DNA of 64,000 bases from positions 269,219 to 333,218 of the forward strand of contig JAACJG010000001.1 of the NCBI GenBank assembly GCA_009917695.1. The letters are read 5' to 3'. The stretch is from Candidatus Rifleibacterium amylolyticum. GTDB taxonomy: Bacteria; Muiribacteriota; Ozemobacteria; Ozemobacterales; Ozemobacteraceae. This document shows, piece by piece, positions 1 through 9,197 of the stretch (position 1 is the stretch's first letter; each line of letters opens with the position of its first letter). Below the pieces are notes generated by a model. The model was not told the origin of the DNA. It saw only the letters and a list, made by a program, of their open reading frames with translations, and did not search any database. A program made the translations under genes and the position numbers.

Positions 1-2
1 GT

Positions 3-1202
3 GTCGCCAACACCGACGAAGTCGGTCAGCTGGCAAACAACTTCAATTTTATGGCCGACAGTCTTGCCGGTAAGATGGAAGAGCTTAAGATCGCTTACGA
101 AGAGTTACAGGACAGAGCGCAGACCATCGAGAAGAGCAACATCGAGCTCGACCGCAAGGTTTTCGAAATCGGTCTGCTCTACCAGATCGGCAGCACCATG
201 GGCGAAATCGGGCTCGATCTTGAGCGCCTGCTCGATGTCATTATCGATAAGGCAATCGAGGCGGCTGATGCCCAACGCGGCTCGTTGATGCTGATCGACG
301 ACAATCAGGAAATGCTCGAACTCAAGCGCGTGCGCATCTGGGATGCAGCAAGCGGGCAGCCGGTGCCGGTCACCGATTTTAAACGCAACATCAACATCAG
401 GCCGGGCGAAGGCATTGCCGGCAAAGTTCTCCAGAGCGGTCAGATGCTGACGATAAACGATCCTGATAACGATCCTGATTTCAAGCAATATGAGGGCGAA
501 AGAAACCGGGTCGCCCAGATTTGCTGTGTTCCTCTCAAAGTTAAGAACGTTACTTTCGGTGTCATCAACATTGTTAATCGTAAAGATGGCCAGGACTTCG
601 AGAAACGCGATACCGACCTGCTGCAGACTATGGCAAACCAGGCTGCGCTGGTTCTCGACAACACCAAACTTTTTAAACTCGCAATTACAGATGGACTGAC
701 CGATCTCTTTCTTGTGCGGCATTTCAAGAACAAGTTGCACGAAGAAATCAAGCGTGCCCGGCGCTACCATAAGATTTTCTCGATCATTTTCTTCGACATC
801 GACCACTTCAAAAAATTCAACGACACCTATGGTCACCAGATTGGTGACGAAGTGCTCAAACAGGTTGCGGTGCTTTTTAAGCAATCATTGCGCGAAGACA
901 TCGACATGCCAGCCCGGTACGGCGGCGAAGAAATGATCGCGCTTCTGCCCGAAACCGATGCGCAGGGCGCCCTGGTCGTCGCCGAGCGCCTGCGCCAGTC
1001 TATCGAAAATCACGGGTTTACCGGTTCAGAAGAACCGCTGCATGTTACCGTAAGCCTTGGCATTGCCGAGTTTCCGCAGCATGGCATGGAAGCGCTCGAA
1101 CTGATTCGCAAGGCTGACACCGCGCTATATGAATGCAAAAAGAAGGGCCGCAATCAGTCTTCGATCTACTCTGAAGAAATGGGAGTAGTTTCCGAAAAAT
1201 GA
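3..1202 (+). CDS. HAMP-GAF-GGDEF diguanylate cyclase, 5' end outside window
   Basis: The frame is already open at the left edge, so the N-terminus, probably membrane segments and a sensor, is missing. Visible in order are the end of a HAMP linker (TDEVGQLANNF, about 12-44), a coiled coil, a GAF domain (about 170-660) and a GGDEF domain (about 690-1170). The signature reads GGEEM at 921-935 and is preceded by FDIDHFK, so the catalytic and metal-binding acidic residues are present. The protein should condense two GTP into cyclic di-GMP at the membrane. The usual RxxD product-inhibition site is not in register: EDID stands where RxxD is expected, with the Arg one residue too early, so feedback inhibition may be weak. 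The stop codon overlaps the next start as ATGA, which implies translational coupling to the TAXI protein. Confidence 0.93.
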   Translation, partial: VANTDEVGQLANNFNFMADSLAGKMEELKIAYEELQDRAQTIEKSNIELDRKVFEIGLLYQIGSTMGEIGLDLERLLDVIIDKAIEAADAQRGSLMLIDDNQEMLELKRVRIWDAASGQPVPVTDFKRNINIRPGEGIAGKVLQSGQMLTINDPDNDPDFKQYEGERNRVAQICCVPLKVKNVTFGVINIVNRKDGQDFEKRDTDLLQTMANQAALVLDNTKLFKLAITDGLTDLFLVRHFKNKLHEEIKRARRYHKIFSIIFFDIDHFKKFNDTYGHQIGDEVLKQVAVLFKQSLREDIDMPARYGGEEMIALLPETDAQGALVVAERLRQSIENHGFTGSEEPLHVTVSLGIAEFPQHGMEALELIRKADTALYECKKKGRNQSSIYSEEMGVVSEK

Positions 1203-2182
1203 TCAGATTCATAAACTTGTTCATTCTTGTGTTTGTTGCTCTGACCCTCTGTACCTCTCTTGTCGCACAGACAGGCAGTGCGGCCTATAAGATTGACCGC
1301 CTCGTCACCTTTCTGGCAATGGGTACCGGAGCAACCACCGGTACTTATTTCCCGCTCGGAAACGCTTTTGCCAACGTCTGGTCGACGCGTGTCGAGAAGG
1401 TCAGCGTCATGGCGCACTCGACCAGCGGCTCGATCGAGAACATTCAGCTGATGCGCCGGCGTGAGCTCGACCTCGCGATTGCCCAGAGCGATGTCGTGAC
1501 CGCAGCGATCAACGGCACCGGCAGCTTTCTTGGCCATCCCTGTCCGAATCTACGTGTTCTCATGTCGCTCTATCCTGAAGTCGTTCAGATAGTCGTTCTT
1601 GCCGATTCCGGCATCGAAACGGTCTCGCAGCTGCGTGGCCAGCGCGTTATCGTTGGCGCTCCCGGCAGCGGCAATGCGATTACTTCTCTTGAGCTGATGG
1701 CAGCTTTTGGCATTGACAAAGCCGATTTTGAGCCGGTTTACATCTCATACGACGAAGCATTACAGGCGATGGAACGCCGCGATTACACAGCCGCCATTGT
1801 CATTGCCGGCACGCCAACCCGCATGATCAGCGAACTGAAGCTGCGGGTGCCGGTAAGAATTCTTACACTGACGCCATCGGAAACCGCCAGCCTGACCGCC
1901 GCCCTGCCGTATCTCGCCGCCGTGAACCTGCCGGCCGCAACCTACCAGGGTCAGGCTGAACCGGTTACGACCGTTGCTCTCATGGCAATGCTGATTGCCA
2001 GCAGTCGCCTCTCGGATGACATAGCTTACAGCCTTTGCCGCGGCATCTTCGACCATCTTGATTATCTTAAAACCATTCACGAACGTGCCCGGGATGTTTC
2101 GCTCGAAACCATCATGAACGGCGTGCCGCAGGGCTATGCGCACCCTGGCGCCCTGCGCTTTTATCAGGAACACAAAAAGTGA
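1199..2182 (+). CDS. TAXI-family periplasmic solute-binding protein
   Basis: The product has 327 residues, begins with a signal peptide (cleavage near AQTG) and continues with the TAXI signature TTGTYFPLGNAFANVW. It has the paired alpha/beta lobes of TRAP-associated extracytoplasmic immunogenic receptors. TAXI proteins normally deliver organic acids or amino acids such as glutamate to a fused TRAP permease. No TRAP membrane subunit lies in this window. Instead the start codon overlaps the stop of the upstream diguanylate cyclase by four bases. This suggests, by inference only, that the protein serves as a ligand-binding partner of that receptor, not of a transporter. The assignment to the family is firm; the ligand is unknown. 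Confidence 0.88.
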   Translation: MIRFINLFILVFVALTLCTSLVAQTGSAAYKIDRLVTFLAMGTGATTGTYFPLGNAFANVWSTRVEKVSVMAHSTSGSIENIQLMRRRELDLAIAQSDVVTAAINGTGSFLGHPCPNLRVLMSLYPEVVQIVVLADSGIETVSQLRGQRVIVGAPGSGNAITSLELMAAFGIDKADFEPVYISYDEALQAMERRDYTAAIVIAGTPTRMISELKLRVPVRILTLTPSETASLTAALPYLAAVNLPAATYQGQAEPVTTVALMAMLIASSRLSDDIAYSLCRGIFDHLDYLKTIHERARDVSLETIMNGVPQGYAHPGALRFYQEHKK

Positions 2183-2224
2183 CTATGTCAGCTATAAGGC
2201 ACATTTCTCCGCTGAGGTGAAACC

Positions 2225-3031
2225 ATGAATATTTCGCGCGTCGTCAAAGTTCTCTTTCTGCTGTTTATCATATCTGTTGCCACCACAGCCATGGCCGTTG
2301 AAAAGCAGAGCGCCGCCATTCCGGTTGTTGCCGATCTGCTGCTCGGCGGCTGGATGAACGGAAGCTGGGTTGACGCCGATACCATTGCCAGCCATGTTCC
2401 CGCCGGCCTTAAATACAGCACTTACAGCTTTGACGGTAGAGGGTCTGACTGCACAGGATCATCGCCGCGTTATGAAGAAGAGGGGTGCGAATATTACGCT
2501 GTCGATTTTGCCGATGGCGTCGCTGCCAACGACAGTCTGCTGGCGGTTGGTTCGCGCCATGACGGCATGCTGCGCCGGCCGAAGCTTCAGACCGGTGGAC
2601 TCAAGCCATACGAAGAGCTTGTCGCCAGATATCTCAAAAATAACGGAATCTCGGCTGAGCCGGAAATTCAGCAGCTGGTGCGCGTTGATCTCGACGGCGA
2701 CGGCAGCGAAGAGGTTCTCATTGTCGCTGGTAACGCTGACTCTAGTCGGCCGGTCTTCTTTGAGAACACTTATTCGCTTGTGCTGTTTCGCCGACTGGTT
2801 GCTGGCAAAGTAATAACCGAAGTTCTGCATCAACACTATTATCATGAAGACAGTGAAGGCATGGCCGACAGTCCCAGTGGCTACAAAACCGTATTTGCTG
2901 TCGATATCAATGGTGATGGGTCACTCGAGCTGATACTGCGCGGCAGTTATTACGAGGGTTTCTGGTATGAAATCTATGAATTCACCGGCAAAGGCCTGAA
3001 AAAAGTGCTCAGCGACGGTCTGGGCGCTTGA
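2225..3031 (+). CDS. secreted protein with DxDGDG calcium-type repeats, unknown function
   Basis: The product has 268 residues. A good ribosome binding site (GAGGTGA) precedes the ATG by a few bases. The N-terminus is a signal peptide ending near AMA. Two FG-GAP/VCBS-like segments contain acidic loops, DLDGDGSEEV around residue 157 and DINGDGSLEL around residue 230; such loops usually bind calcium inside beta-propeller blades. No catalytic motif is recognisable. A bidirectional terminator follows 16 bases after the stop. The next gene on the opposite strand also carries a propeller-like DLNADAKPEI segment, so the two may be distantly related secreted proteins. It probably acts in the periplasm or outside the cell. 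Confidence 0.75.
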   Translation: MNISRVVKVLFLLFIISVATTAMAVEKQSAAIPVVADLLLGGWMNGSWVDADTIASHVPAGLKYSTYSFDGRGSDCTGSSPRYEEEGCEYYAVDFADGVAANDSLLAVGSRHDGMLRRPKLQTGGLKPYEELVARYLKNNGISAEPEIQQLVRVDLDGDGSEEVLIVAGNADSSRPVFFENTYSLVLFRRLVAGKVITEVLHQHYYHEDSEGMADSPSGYKTVFAVDINGDGSLELILRGSYYEGFWYEIYEFTGKGLKKVLSDGLGA

Positions 3032-3046
3032 AATCATGCAAAAACA

Positions 3047-3079
3047 AAACCTGCCCGGGGGCTTCTCCGGGCAGGTTTT
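3047..3079. terminator. bidirectional intrinsic terminator
   Basis: A perfect 12-base stem (AAACCTGCCCGG at 3047-3058 with CCGGGCAGGTTT at 3067-3078) has an 8-base loop. T-rich sequence follows on the plus strand and an A-rich run precedes it, giving a U-tract on the minus strand. It lies between convergent genes and can serve both. Confidence 0.85.
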
Positions 3080-3115
3080 CGTAGAACTTTAACCGAGGTT
3101 CTGCGTTAATTCAAG

Positions 3116-3733
3116 TTAATTATCGACTGGCACCGCTTCGCAACCTTCGTAGGCGAATGCGCTGTCGGTAAGTCTGTAGTAAAAGAAGCTGGCGACAGGC
3201 TCGCCATACTCGTTTTCGGGATACAGCATGCCAAGAACCCTGACCTGGTTATCGATGAATGCAATATCCTGGCCGTCTTCCTGAAATATGTCGGCAACCA
3301 GAAAGCTTTTTTCATCATTTGTCTGCGGATTGTTGAAAGTCATCGGCATAAAACCGTTCTGCTCAGCATTGAGGGTAAAAATGTAGAGTCCACCATTATG
3401 CGGTGGAAACGCAACTGCGGTAATTATCTCTGGCTTTGCATCGGCATTGAGGTCGGCAACCAGCAGGTTGCTGCTTTCGCCATTGAAAATGAACTTTTTT
3501 TCCTGGTCGCCGAGAATTTCACTGGTCCAGAAGTCTTTGCCTTCGGGAGTTCTCACCCTGATGCGCACTCCTGCGCCGTCGGCAAGCTTTTCGACGGTGT
3601 AGCCGCTGTTGTTAATTTCAATCTTTGAGCTGGCAAGCAGGGGATTGCCTTCGCCCGGAACCGCAAGGCCGGCGAACAGAGCCGAAGAGGCCAGAAGTGT
3701 AACAAACAACAGAATTGTTATGGTGTTTTTCAT
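3116..3733 (-). CDS. secreted FG-GAP-like protein, unknown function
   Basis: The product is about 205 residues with a signal peptide ending near LFAG. Two in-frame ATGs are close together (3739 and 3733). An AGGAG motif sits only 2 bases before the first but 8 bases before the second, so the second is chosen. The mature part contains DLNADAKPEI and AFPPHNGGLYIF, resembling one or two FG-GAP/VCBS blades, and it has no catalytic motif. The gene starts about 20 bases downstream of the SH3-glucosaminidase gene on the same strand, so the two are probably co-transcribed. A role in the cell envelope is plausible from context, but nothing in the sequence proves it. Confidence 0.72.
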   Translation of the reverse strand: MKNTITILLFVTLLASSALFAGLAVPGEGNPLLASSKIEINNSGYTVEKLADGAGVRIRVRTPEGKDFWTSEILGDQEKKFIFNGESSNLLVADLNADAKPEIITAVAFPPHNGGLYIFTLNAEQNGFMPMTFNNPQTNDEKSFLVADIFQEDGQDIAFIDNQVRVLGMLYPENEYGEPVASFFYYRLTDSAFAYEGCEAVPVDN

Positions 3734-3754
3734 TGTCATGTCTCCTGTTCCGGG

Positions 3755-4738
3755 TTATTTGTCCCACTGATAGAAGTTATTGGACTTCATGATACTGATG
3801 AGCTTGCTGGCGTAATTCGGGTCGGTAGCGTAGCCGGCCTTGTGAATTTCGCGGGCGAACTGGTCGGGGTTATTCTTGTATTTCATGGCCGGAGAATAGC
3901 GGGCGTTCTGCAGCAGTTTGCCATGATCTTCGATCGACTGTGCCCAGCTGTGATATTTGCGAAAATTGTCCTGGATCGTTACCATGCGCCCATTGATGAA
4001 TTCTTTGGTCGAAACCCTGATCGTGCCGGCCGGGCCGGTGCCCTTGATCCCGAACAGGTTTTTGGCGTCGCCGATACTCGATGCGCCCCAGCCGGTTTCG
4101 AGAGCGGCCTGGGCCAGGGTGACCGATGCCGGAACCCCGGTTCTCTTCATCGATTCGCGGGCAACCGGGCCAAACAGCTGTGAGAACTGTGAAGGCGAAA
4201 GCTTGCCACCTTTGTAGCTGGCCAGCGCAGCTTCGGCCTGGCTGGGAGTGGTCGATGAACCGGGAGTCGATCCGCTGTTGCCAGTGGTTGCCGGGTCATC
4301 CTTGGGCAGGTAACCGCCGTTGCGGGTGTCGCCGGGATAATAGGGCTCTTCACCCGATGCCGGGGCGCCAGCCACAGAAACATAATTCTTATGCATGTAG
4401 CCGGTCTGGCCGTTGACCTGAACCTTGTAAAATTCGCCTTCTTCGCCGATGACGGTAACGCTGGTGCCGCCGCCGAACAGACCCATGACCGGGCCCCAGG
4501 GATATTCGCGCAGGCGCAGAGAAGAAGATACCTCAATTGTGCCTTCGAGCGGAAATTTGCTGTCTTCTTTCTTTTTGCCGGCCTCGTCTTCTTTGGCGGC
4601 AGTAGAACTGTCCTGGCCGCTCTGCCCCGACTTCTCGATCTTCACATCCTTTTCGGTGAACGGAGTTTCGGCAGTTATGGGAACGACAAGAGCACACATA
4701 AAGATAAACAGAACGAATAATTTAACGTATCTGGCCAT
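3755..4738 (-). CDS. SH3-domain glucosaminidase (GH73-type peptidoglycan hydrolase)
   Basis: The 327-residue product has a signal peptide, a charged linker, a bacterial SH3 domain (about residues 62-122, ending in GYMHKNYV) that should bind cell-wall peptide, a Gly/Pro/Ser-rich linker, and a C-terminal glucosaminidase domain of the FlgJ/GH73 type (about 175-327). The probable catalytic glutamate is E214 in ALETGWG; the family marker NLFGIKG follows. The expected reaction is hydrolysis of the N-acetylglucosaminyl bond of peptidoglycan in the periplasm. AAGGAG lies 9 bases before the ATG. No flagellar genes are nearby, so a general role in wall turnover or cell separation is more likely than flagellar assembly. 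Confidence 0.88.
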   Translation of the reverse strand: MARYVKLFVLFIFMCALVVPITAETPFTEKDVKIEKSGQSGQDSSTAAKEDEAGKKKEDSKFPLEGTIEVSSSLRLREYPWGPVMGLFGGGTSVTVIGEEGEFYKVQVNGQTGYMHKNYVSVAGAPASGEEPYYPGDTRNGGYLPKDDPATTGNSGSTPGSSTTPSQAEAALASYKGGKLSPSQFSQLFGPVARESMKRTGVPASVTLAQAALETGWGASSIGDAKNLFGIKGTGPAGTIRVSTKEFINGRMVTIQDNFRKYHSWAQSIEDHGKLLQNARYSPAMKYKNNPDQFAREIHKAGYATDPNYASKLISIMKSNNFYQWDK

Positions 4739-4830
4739 TGGAGTTTTCTCCTTAATTTTACGTTTGTCTAATATACTGCAAACTCCATAAATAGTTTAAA
4801 TTTTGCGCAAAAATTCTGGAGCCTTTTGAT

Positions 4831-6117
4831 TCAGGAATGATGATGGCCGAGTTTGTGGTTGAGGCGTTCGATGCGCTGCGCCAGCAGGCGGGCGAGAAAC
4901 AGCGAATAATGCGGCTTTTCTTTGATGCCGGCGACGAATTCTTTTTTTGAAATACGTATCAGAGCGCCATTGGTGACGGCTTTTACCGAGGCACTGCGAC
5001 GGTTGTTGAGCAGAAAAGACATTTCGCCGAGAAAGATGTCATCATGATTGAGCACGGTCATGGCCTCGCCGCCAACACTGACTTCGTAACGCCCTGAAGA
5101 GATGAAATAAAGAAAATCGCTGGGTTCACCTTCATTGAATACTGTCTCACCAGCAGCGAATTTAACGGTAGTAAGGTCTTTGAACAGCGCCGGAGTTATG
5201 TTGTTGACGCCTTCCTGGTGGTAGAAGCAAAATCGGACGGAGTTTCCTTTGTCGTTGTAAGTCAGATCACTGGTCATGTCGCGGGACAGCGCGACACCGC
5301 GCCCATGCAGGCTCAGCGCCACCGCGCCCTTGCTTGGGTCTTTGAGACTACGCCAGTCGAAGCCTTCGCCATCGTCGGTGATACTGAACTTGGTGTGATT
5401 GGGATATATGCTGTATTCGAGATAGACCTTGCGGTTGGCGATAACCGGGTCTTTGCAGCGCTGATCGATCAGTTCGGTCATGTCGCCGCCATTCTGCAGC
5501 CAGGTGGTCTTTTCACCATAAGAGATGCTGCAGTTGCCATGCTCGATCGCATTGATCAGCAGCTCGGTGAGCACGAAACTCAGCTTTTCCTTATTGATTA
5601 TGTCGATGCGGTTGAGGTTGTAGAGGTAGTTGCAGATCAGATTGGTAAAACAGTTTACCTCGATAAGGTCATTTTTGAGTTCAAAAGAAGTATTGATGAC
5701 GTTGCCGAGGTCACCGCCGATCACGCGCTGGAAAAGCATGTGGCGGTTGTGGCAGATTATGCTGAATACCTGTGGCAGCTGGCGTTCAAGGCGTGCCAGT
5801 TCAACCAGAGCGATGACGTTGGTGCTGCGCAGTTTCTCTGATTCGCGCAGCTCTCTGACAGACTCGCACAGTCCGATAATGCCGGAGCTGAGAAGCCAGG
5901 TGTCGCCTTTGATGACGTTCATCAACAGGTCGGTGTCGAGCTTGTCGTCGGCAAAGTTGATGACAACCAGTTCTGGCATTTCGACGCCGAGATAGTCCAT
6001 CGCCTGACTGGCCTTGTCGAGATAGACCGCTTCACAGCCTTCGAAGCACCCATTCAGCATTTTGCTGATACTGGCATAAAGTTCCTGATCTGATGTCACT
6101 ACCGGCACTCTGCTCAT
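4831..6117 (-). CDS. pseudo-receiver / RsbW-like ATPase / cNMP-binding fusion protein
   Basis: The 428-residue soluble protein has three parts. Residues 1-120 resemble a response-regulator receiver, but the phospho-acceptor aspartate is replaced (ELVVINFADD has Asn where Asp is expected). Residues about 140-300 form a GHKL ATPase of the RsbW/SpoIIAB anti-sigma type, with N-box LTELLINAIEHGN (N189), DDGEGF (248-253) and GRGVAL. Residues about 315-415 are a cyclic-nucleotide-binding domain whose phosphate cassette GEMSFLLNNRRSAS keeps the key Glu365 and Arg374. The gene is divergent from the first cyclase pair, 188 bases away, so it is a good candidate effector for their product. GAGAGG precedes the ATG. 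No sigma factor or STAS antagonist gene is in the window, so its partner is unknown. Confidence 0.85.
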   Translation of the reverse strand: MSRVPVVTSDQELYASISKMLNGCFEGCEAVYLDKASQAMDYLGVEMPELVVINFADDKLDTDLLMNVIKGDTWLLSSGIIGLCESVRELRESEKLRSTNVIALVELARLERQLPQVFSIICHNRHMLFQRVIGGDLGNVINTSFELKNDLIEVNCFTNLICNYLYNLNRIDIINKEKLSFVLTELLINAIEHGNCSISYGEKTTWLQNGGDMTELIDQRCKDPVIANRKVYLEYSIYPNHTKFSITDDGEGFDWRSLKDPSKGAVALSLHGRGVALSRDMTSDLTYNDKGNSVRFCFYHQEGVNNITPALFKDLTTVKFAAGETVFNEGEPSDFLYFISSGRYEVSVGGEAMTVLNHDDIFLGEMSFLLNNRRSASVKAVTNGALIRISKKEFVAGIKEKPHYSLFLARLLAQRIERLNHKLGHHHS

Positions 6118-6305
6118 ATTTGTTTCCTCTCAAGCCAAATTAACGCGCCTGCAGCTCATATTAAGGCTTTTGCCCTGCTTCGGTCAAGTCTATCGCTGAG
6201 TGCTGTTCTGGCGATTCTCGACAACCTGTGCACGGCGCAGTGGATTTGTTGAAGATATCAGGGTAGAATGCTTAATATTAGAAATTAAAGTCAGTAACCT
6301 GCTTA

Positions 6306-9197
6306 ATGCTTGAGAAGTCTCATAAAAGAACGGATCAGAATCACAGAATTATTGCGCCCGCAATGGTTGCATTGTTTTTTTTCATATTGCTGGTGCCGCT
6401 CCGGCTTCTGACCACAAGGATCGAAGAGCTTGCCAGACAGGATCAGGTATGGCGAAACGCCGAAATCAGTGCGCGTCTCAGCAATGAAATGGTGCGTTTC
6501 AAAAAAGATCTCCAGCCAGAAGATTTTGCTGCCAGCTATCTGCGGCGCCGCCTGGCTGATACCGGCCTGGAAAAAGGCATGGGAGAAGTCTGTTTTACTG
6601 AAAATAGAACTGAGCGTGAGCGTCTTTTTGATGGCGTGTTCGAGTGCATAGACTCTGCTTTGAGTTCTGGTGATAATGCGGTGCCCACTTTTTTTGTCGT
6701 TGTTGCCAGCAAAAATTTTGATAGTTTTCGTTATCGAATCAGGCCATCTCTGGTTGAACTGGCTGGCGGGGCTGAAGAAGCGGCCTTGTTTATCAGCTAC
6801 TTCACTCTTAACAACCACGAAGCAATGGTCGACAAAAATACTGCGCGCAGATACAAACAGATTACTACCGGCTGGGCCGGCACTGATTCTGTCTCTGAGG
6901 GCTTGAGAATAAAATTCGGTCAGATGCTGGGCAGTTATGTCGGTCGTGAGCCAAAAGAGCGTCAGATCAGCGTGTATTATAGCGATCTGCATGGCTTCGA
7001 CCGGCTCCTTTTCTGGTCGCAGCCAATATATGATACAGAGCATTTTTACGGCGCTCTGATGATTGGCCTGCTTGAGAGCGAACTGAAATCAACCACAATT
7101 TTGCAGCAGGCCGTCAACAATCCTGTAGACAACAATCTGCAAAGAATGGCCTGGACAGAAAGGCCTGAATTTTCTGGCGATGCCGATGGCAGCCTTTATG
7201 ACCAGACTGCGTTTGCCGGCAAACCTCTGTTTCTGGGTGTTAAGCTGGTTGGAAAAGGCGAAAGCTCTTTTTCGCAAATTCTGGCCTGGTTGCGTATTCT
7301 GGCTGGGGCGATTCTACTGCTGGGCTTTCTTTCATTCATGCATGCGCTGCTTTTTGGCATGCAGATAAGGTTTGAGCTGCGTGTAAAAATGGCTCTGGCC
7401 ATCGCAGTTGTCGTCTTCATTCCGGCTCTCCTGGTCGGCGTGCTGACCAGAGCGTCATTGCATGACTTCATGTCGTCACGCAGCGATATGGCGCAGGGAT
7501 ATCTGATGTCACGTCTCGACGAACTGGAACTTGCACAGGACGAACTCGATTCGCGACAGGTTCTGCAAGGGCTAAGATTCAAGTCACACATTGAAAAATA
7601 CTGGGGCGACGGTCTGCACAAGACACCTGAGGCAAAGATAATTTCTGATTACCTGAGTTTTTTTTCCGGACGTAACTTCTTTTACGATAGAAGCGGTAAT
7701 TCTCTGCATTTCCGCAGTGATAAAATCGCAGGGCACACCGACCGTCTTACTCTCAATAATGCGGTAAGACTTCTCAGCAGCCTGAGTGGACTGCAGCCAG
7801 GCGAGCGAACCAGAAAGCAGCTCGAGAATCTATCTTTCACTGATGCCTTTCTCGGTGATTTAAATGCCCTGACCAACATGAGTCTGGCGGCATCGCGAGA
7901 ATCTGAAATCGTTGGCAATCTGTCATCGCTGAATCCGCTGTCACGTGATATCGTGGCTTTATATGCCGATTCCGGTCAGCGCCCGATTCGTCCTCACACT
8001 ATCGGCTTTGTCAAGGCCAATCCTGAAGGGGCTATGGCGAGACTGATAAAAACCTCACCCGGTTTTCCGACTGGATTTTTTATGGAAACCAGCGGTGACT
8101 ATAACACCAGAATCGCTTTTGCCAATCGTGACAACGAGTTCGTTACTCAGGAATTCTTGTATGATCCTTCATTCAGGCGCGATATGGATCTCAAGTTGCT
8201 GTTTGACAGAGCTATGGAACTTAAGTCTTCGGGCAGTTCGGTTGCTGAAGATTCGCCGGAAAAAGTTGCCGGATGGCGCTACCGCAACGATTATCCTCAT
8301 ATTTTCGCCGGCACTACAACTTTCAGTCCCGACAGCTTCACCGCACTTTTTCTCGACCTTGTGCCTCTGGCAGTATTTGTTTACAGTCTTATCATCATGC
8401 TGGTTGTCAGCCGCTTTGTTGCCGGCCTGTTCATGACTCCGATCGAAACGGTCAGCCTGGGTGTGCGCGCGGTGGCGGCCGGTGAAGACCTGACGATGCG
8501 TGTTCAAATCTGCAATAATGACGAATTTGACCGCATGGGCAACGCGTTCAATGAGATGACGGCCGGTCTGCTTCAGAAAAGGCATATTTCGCGTTTCGTT
8601 TCTGATCGGCTGCTGGCTGAGATAGCATCGCCACAAAGCAAGGCGCAGGCCCGCGAAGAGGTGGCTACCGTGCTGGCTTCTGATCTGCGAAATTTCACGG
8701 GAATATCAGAGAAATTTCCGCCTGAAATGGTTGTTGATGTCCTTAATGACTATTTTACACTGATGGAACAGGCGATAAAGGCTGAAAATGGCAGTATAGA
8801 CAAGTTTATCGGCGATGCGATCATCGCGGTCTTTTATGCTCAGGAAGATGGCAATACGGCTTTGCGTGCAGCTCGCGCCGCCTGTGCCATGCGGCGCAGC
8901 CTGTCAGATTTTAATGAAACTCAACTTGCTTCTGGCCGATTCGCCATCGACAACGGAATCGGTCTGGCAACTGGCCGACTGATGTCTGCTGTGGCCGGGA
9001 GTCGAGGCCGACGTGAGTTTATTGTCACCGGCGCCCCGGTAGAGCGAGCGGAAGCATTGGAGCCGCTGAGCAAACAGGGCAGAAGCAGCAGAATAATTGT
9101 CGATGGCGAGACCTGCGCGGAATTGCAGGGGGCTTTTTCCTGCCGGCCGCTTGCCGGTCATCAGGATGTCTACGAGATCACCGGGCCAACAGCATGA
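6306..9197 (+). CDS. receptor-type class III cyclase, metal-site (C1-like) half, pair 1
   Basis: The 963-residue membrane protein has TM1 (about 18-36), a first extracytoplasmic domain, a TM hairpin (about 325-384), a second extracytoplasmic domain, TM4 (about 680-705), a HAMP domain with the linker motif RFVSDRLL, and a class III cyclase domain (about 785-950). The two metal-binding aspartates are present (D793 in SDLRNFT, D837 in DKFIGD), as is the substrate lysine K833. The adenine-selecting Asp is A910, the transition-state Asn is E913 and the Arg is A917 (GAPVERAEAL where GDxVNLAARL is expected). A homodimer should therefore be inactive. The start has no clear ribosome binding site; ATG 6363 is an alternative. 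The stop overlaps the next gene as ATGA. Confidence 0.92.
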   Translation: MLEKSHKRTDQNHRIIAPAMVALFFFILLVPLRLLTTRIEELARQDQVWRNAEISARLSNEMVRFKKDLQPEDFAASYLRRRLADTGLEKGMGEVCFTENRTERERLFDGVFECIDSALSSGDNAVPTFFVVVASKNFDSFRYRIRPSLVELAGGAEEAALFISYFTLNNHEAMVDKNTARRYKQITTGWAGTDSVSEGLRIKFGQMLGSYVGREPKERQISVYYSDLHGFDRLLFWSQPIYDTEHFYGALMIGLLESELKSTTILQQAVNNPVDNNLQRMAWTERPEFSGDADGSLYDQTAFAGKPLFLGVKLVGKGESSFSQILAWLRILAGAILLLGFLSFMHALLFGMQIRFELRVKMALAIAVVVFIPALLVGVLTRASLHDFMSSRSDMAQGYLMSRLDELELAQDELDSRQVLQGLRFKSHIEKYWGDGLHKTPEAKIISDYLSFFSGRNFFYDRSGNSLHFRSDKIAGHTDRLTLNNAVRLLSSLSGLQPGERTRKQLENLSFTDAFLGDLNALTNMSLAASRESEIVGNLSSLNPLSRDIVALYADSGQRPIRPHTIGFVKANPEGAMARLIKTSPGFPTGFFMETSGDYNTRIAFANRDNEFVTQEFLYDPSFRRDMDLKLLFDRAMELKSSGSSVAEDSPEKVAGWRYRNDYPHIFAGTTTFSPDSFTALFLDLVPLAVFVYSLIIMLVVSRFVAGLFMTPIETVSLGVRAVAAGEDLTMRVQICNNDEFDRMGNAFNEMTAGLLQKRHISRFVSDRLLAEIASPQSKAQAREEVATVLASDLRNFTGISEKFPPEMVVDVLNDYFTLMEQAIKAENGSIDKFIGDAIIAVFYAQEDGNTALRAARAACAMRRSLSDFNETQLASGRFAIDNGIGLATGRLMSAVAGSRGRREFIVTGAPVERAEALEPLSKQGRSSRIIVDGETCAELQGAFSCRPLAGHQDVYEITGPTA

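Noticed and set aside
5218-5841. Long open frame on the plus strand (207 codons)
   Set aside because: It lies wholly antisense to the ATPase/cNMP-binding gene, has no ribosome binding site, and its product has no recognisable features.
6118-6305. Promoter search in the divergent region between the cNMP-binding protein and cyclase pair 1
   Set aside because: Several weak boxes exist but none has acceptable spacing on either strand, so none is reported.
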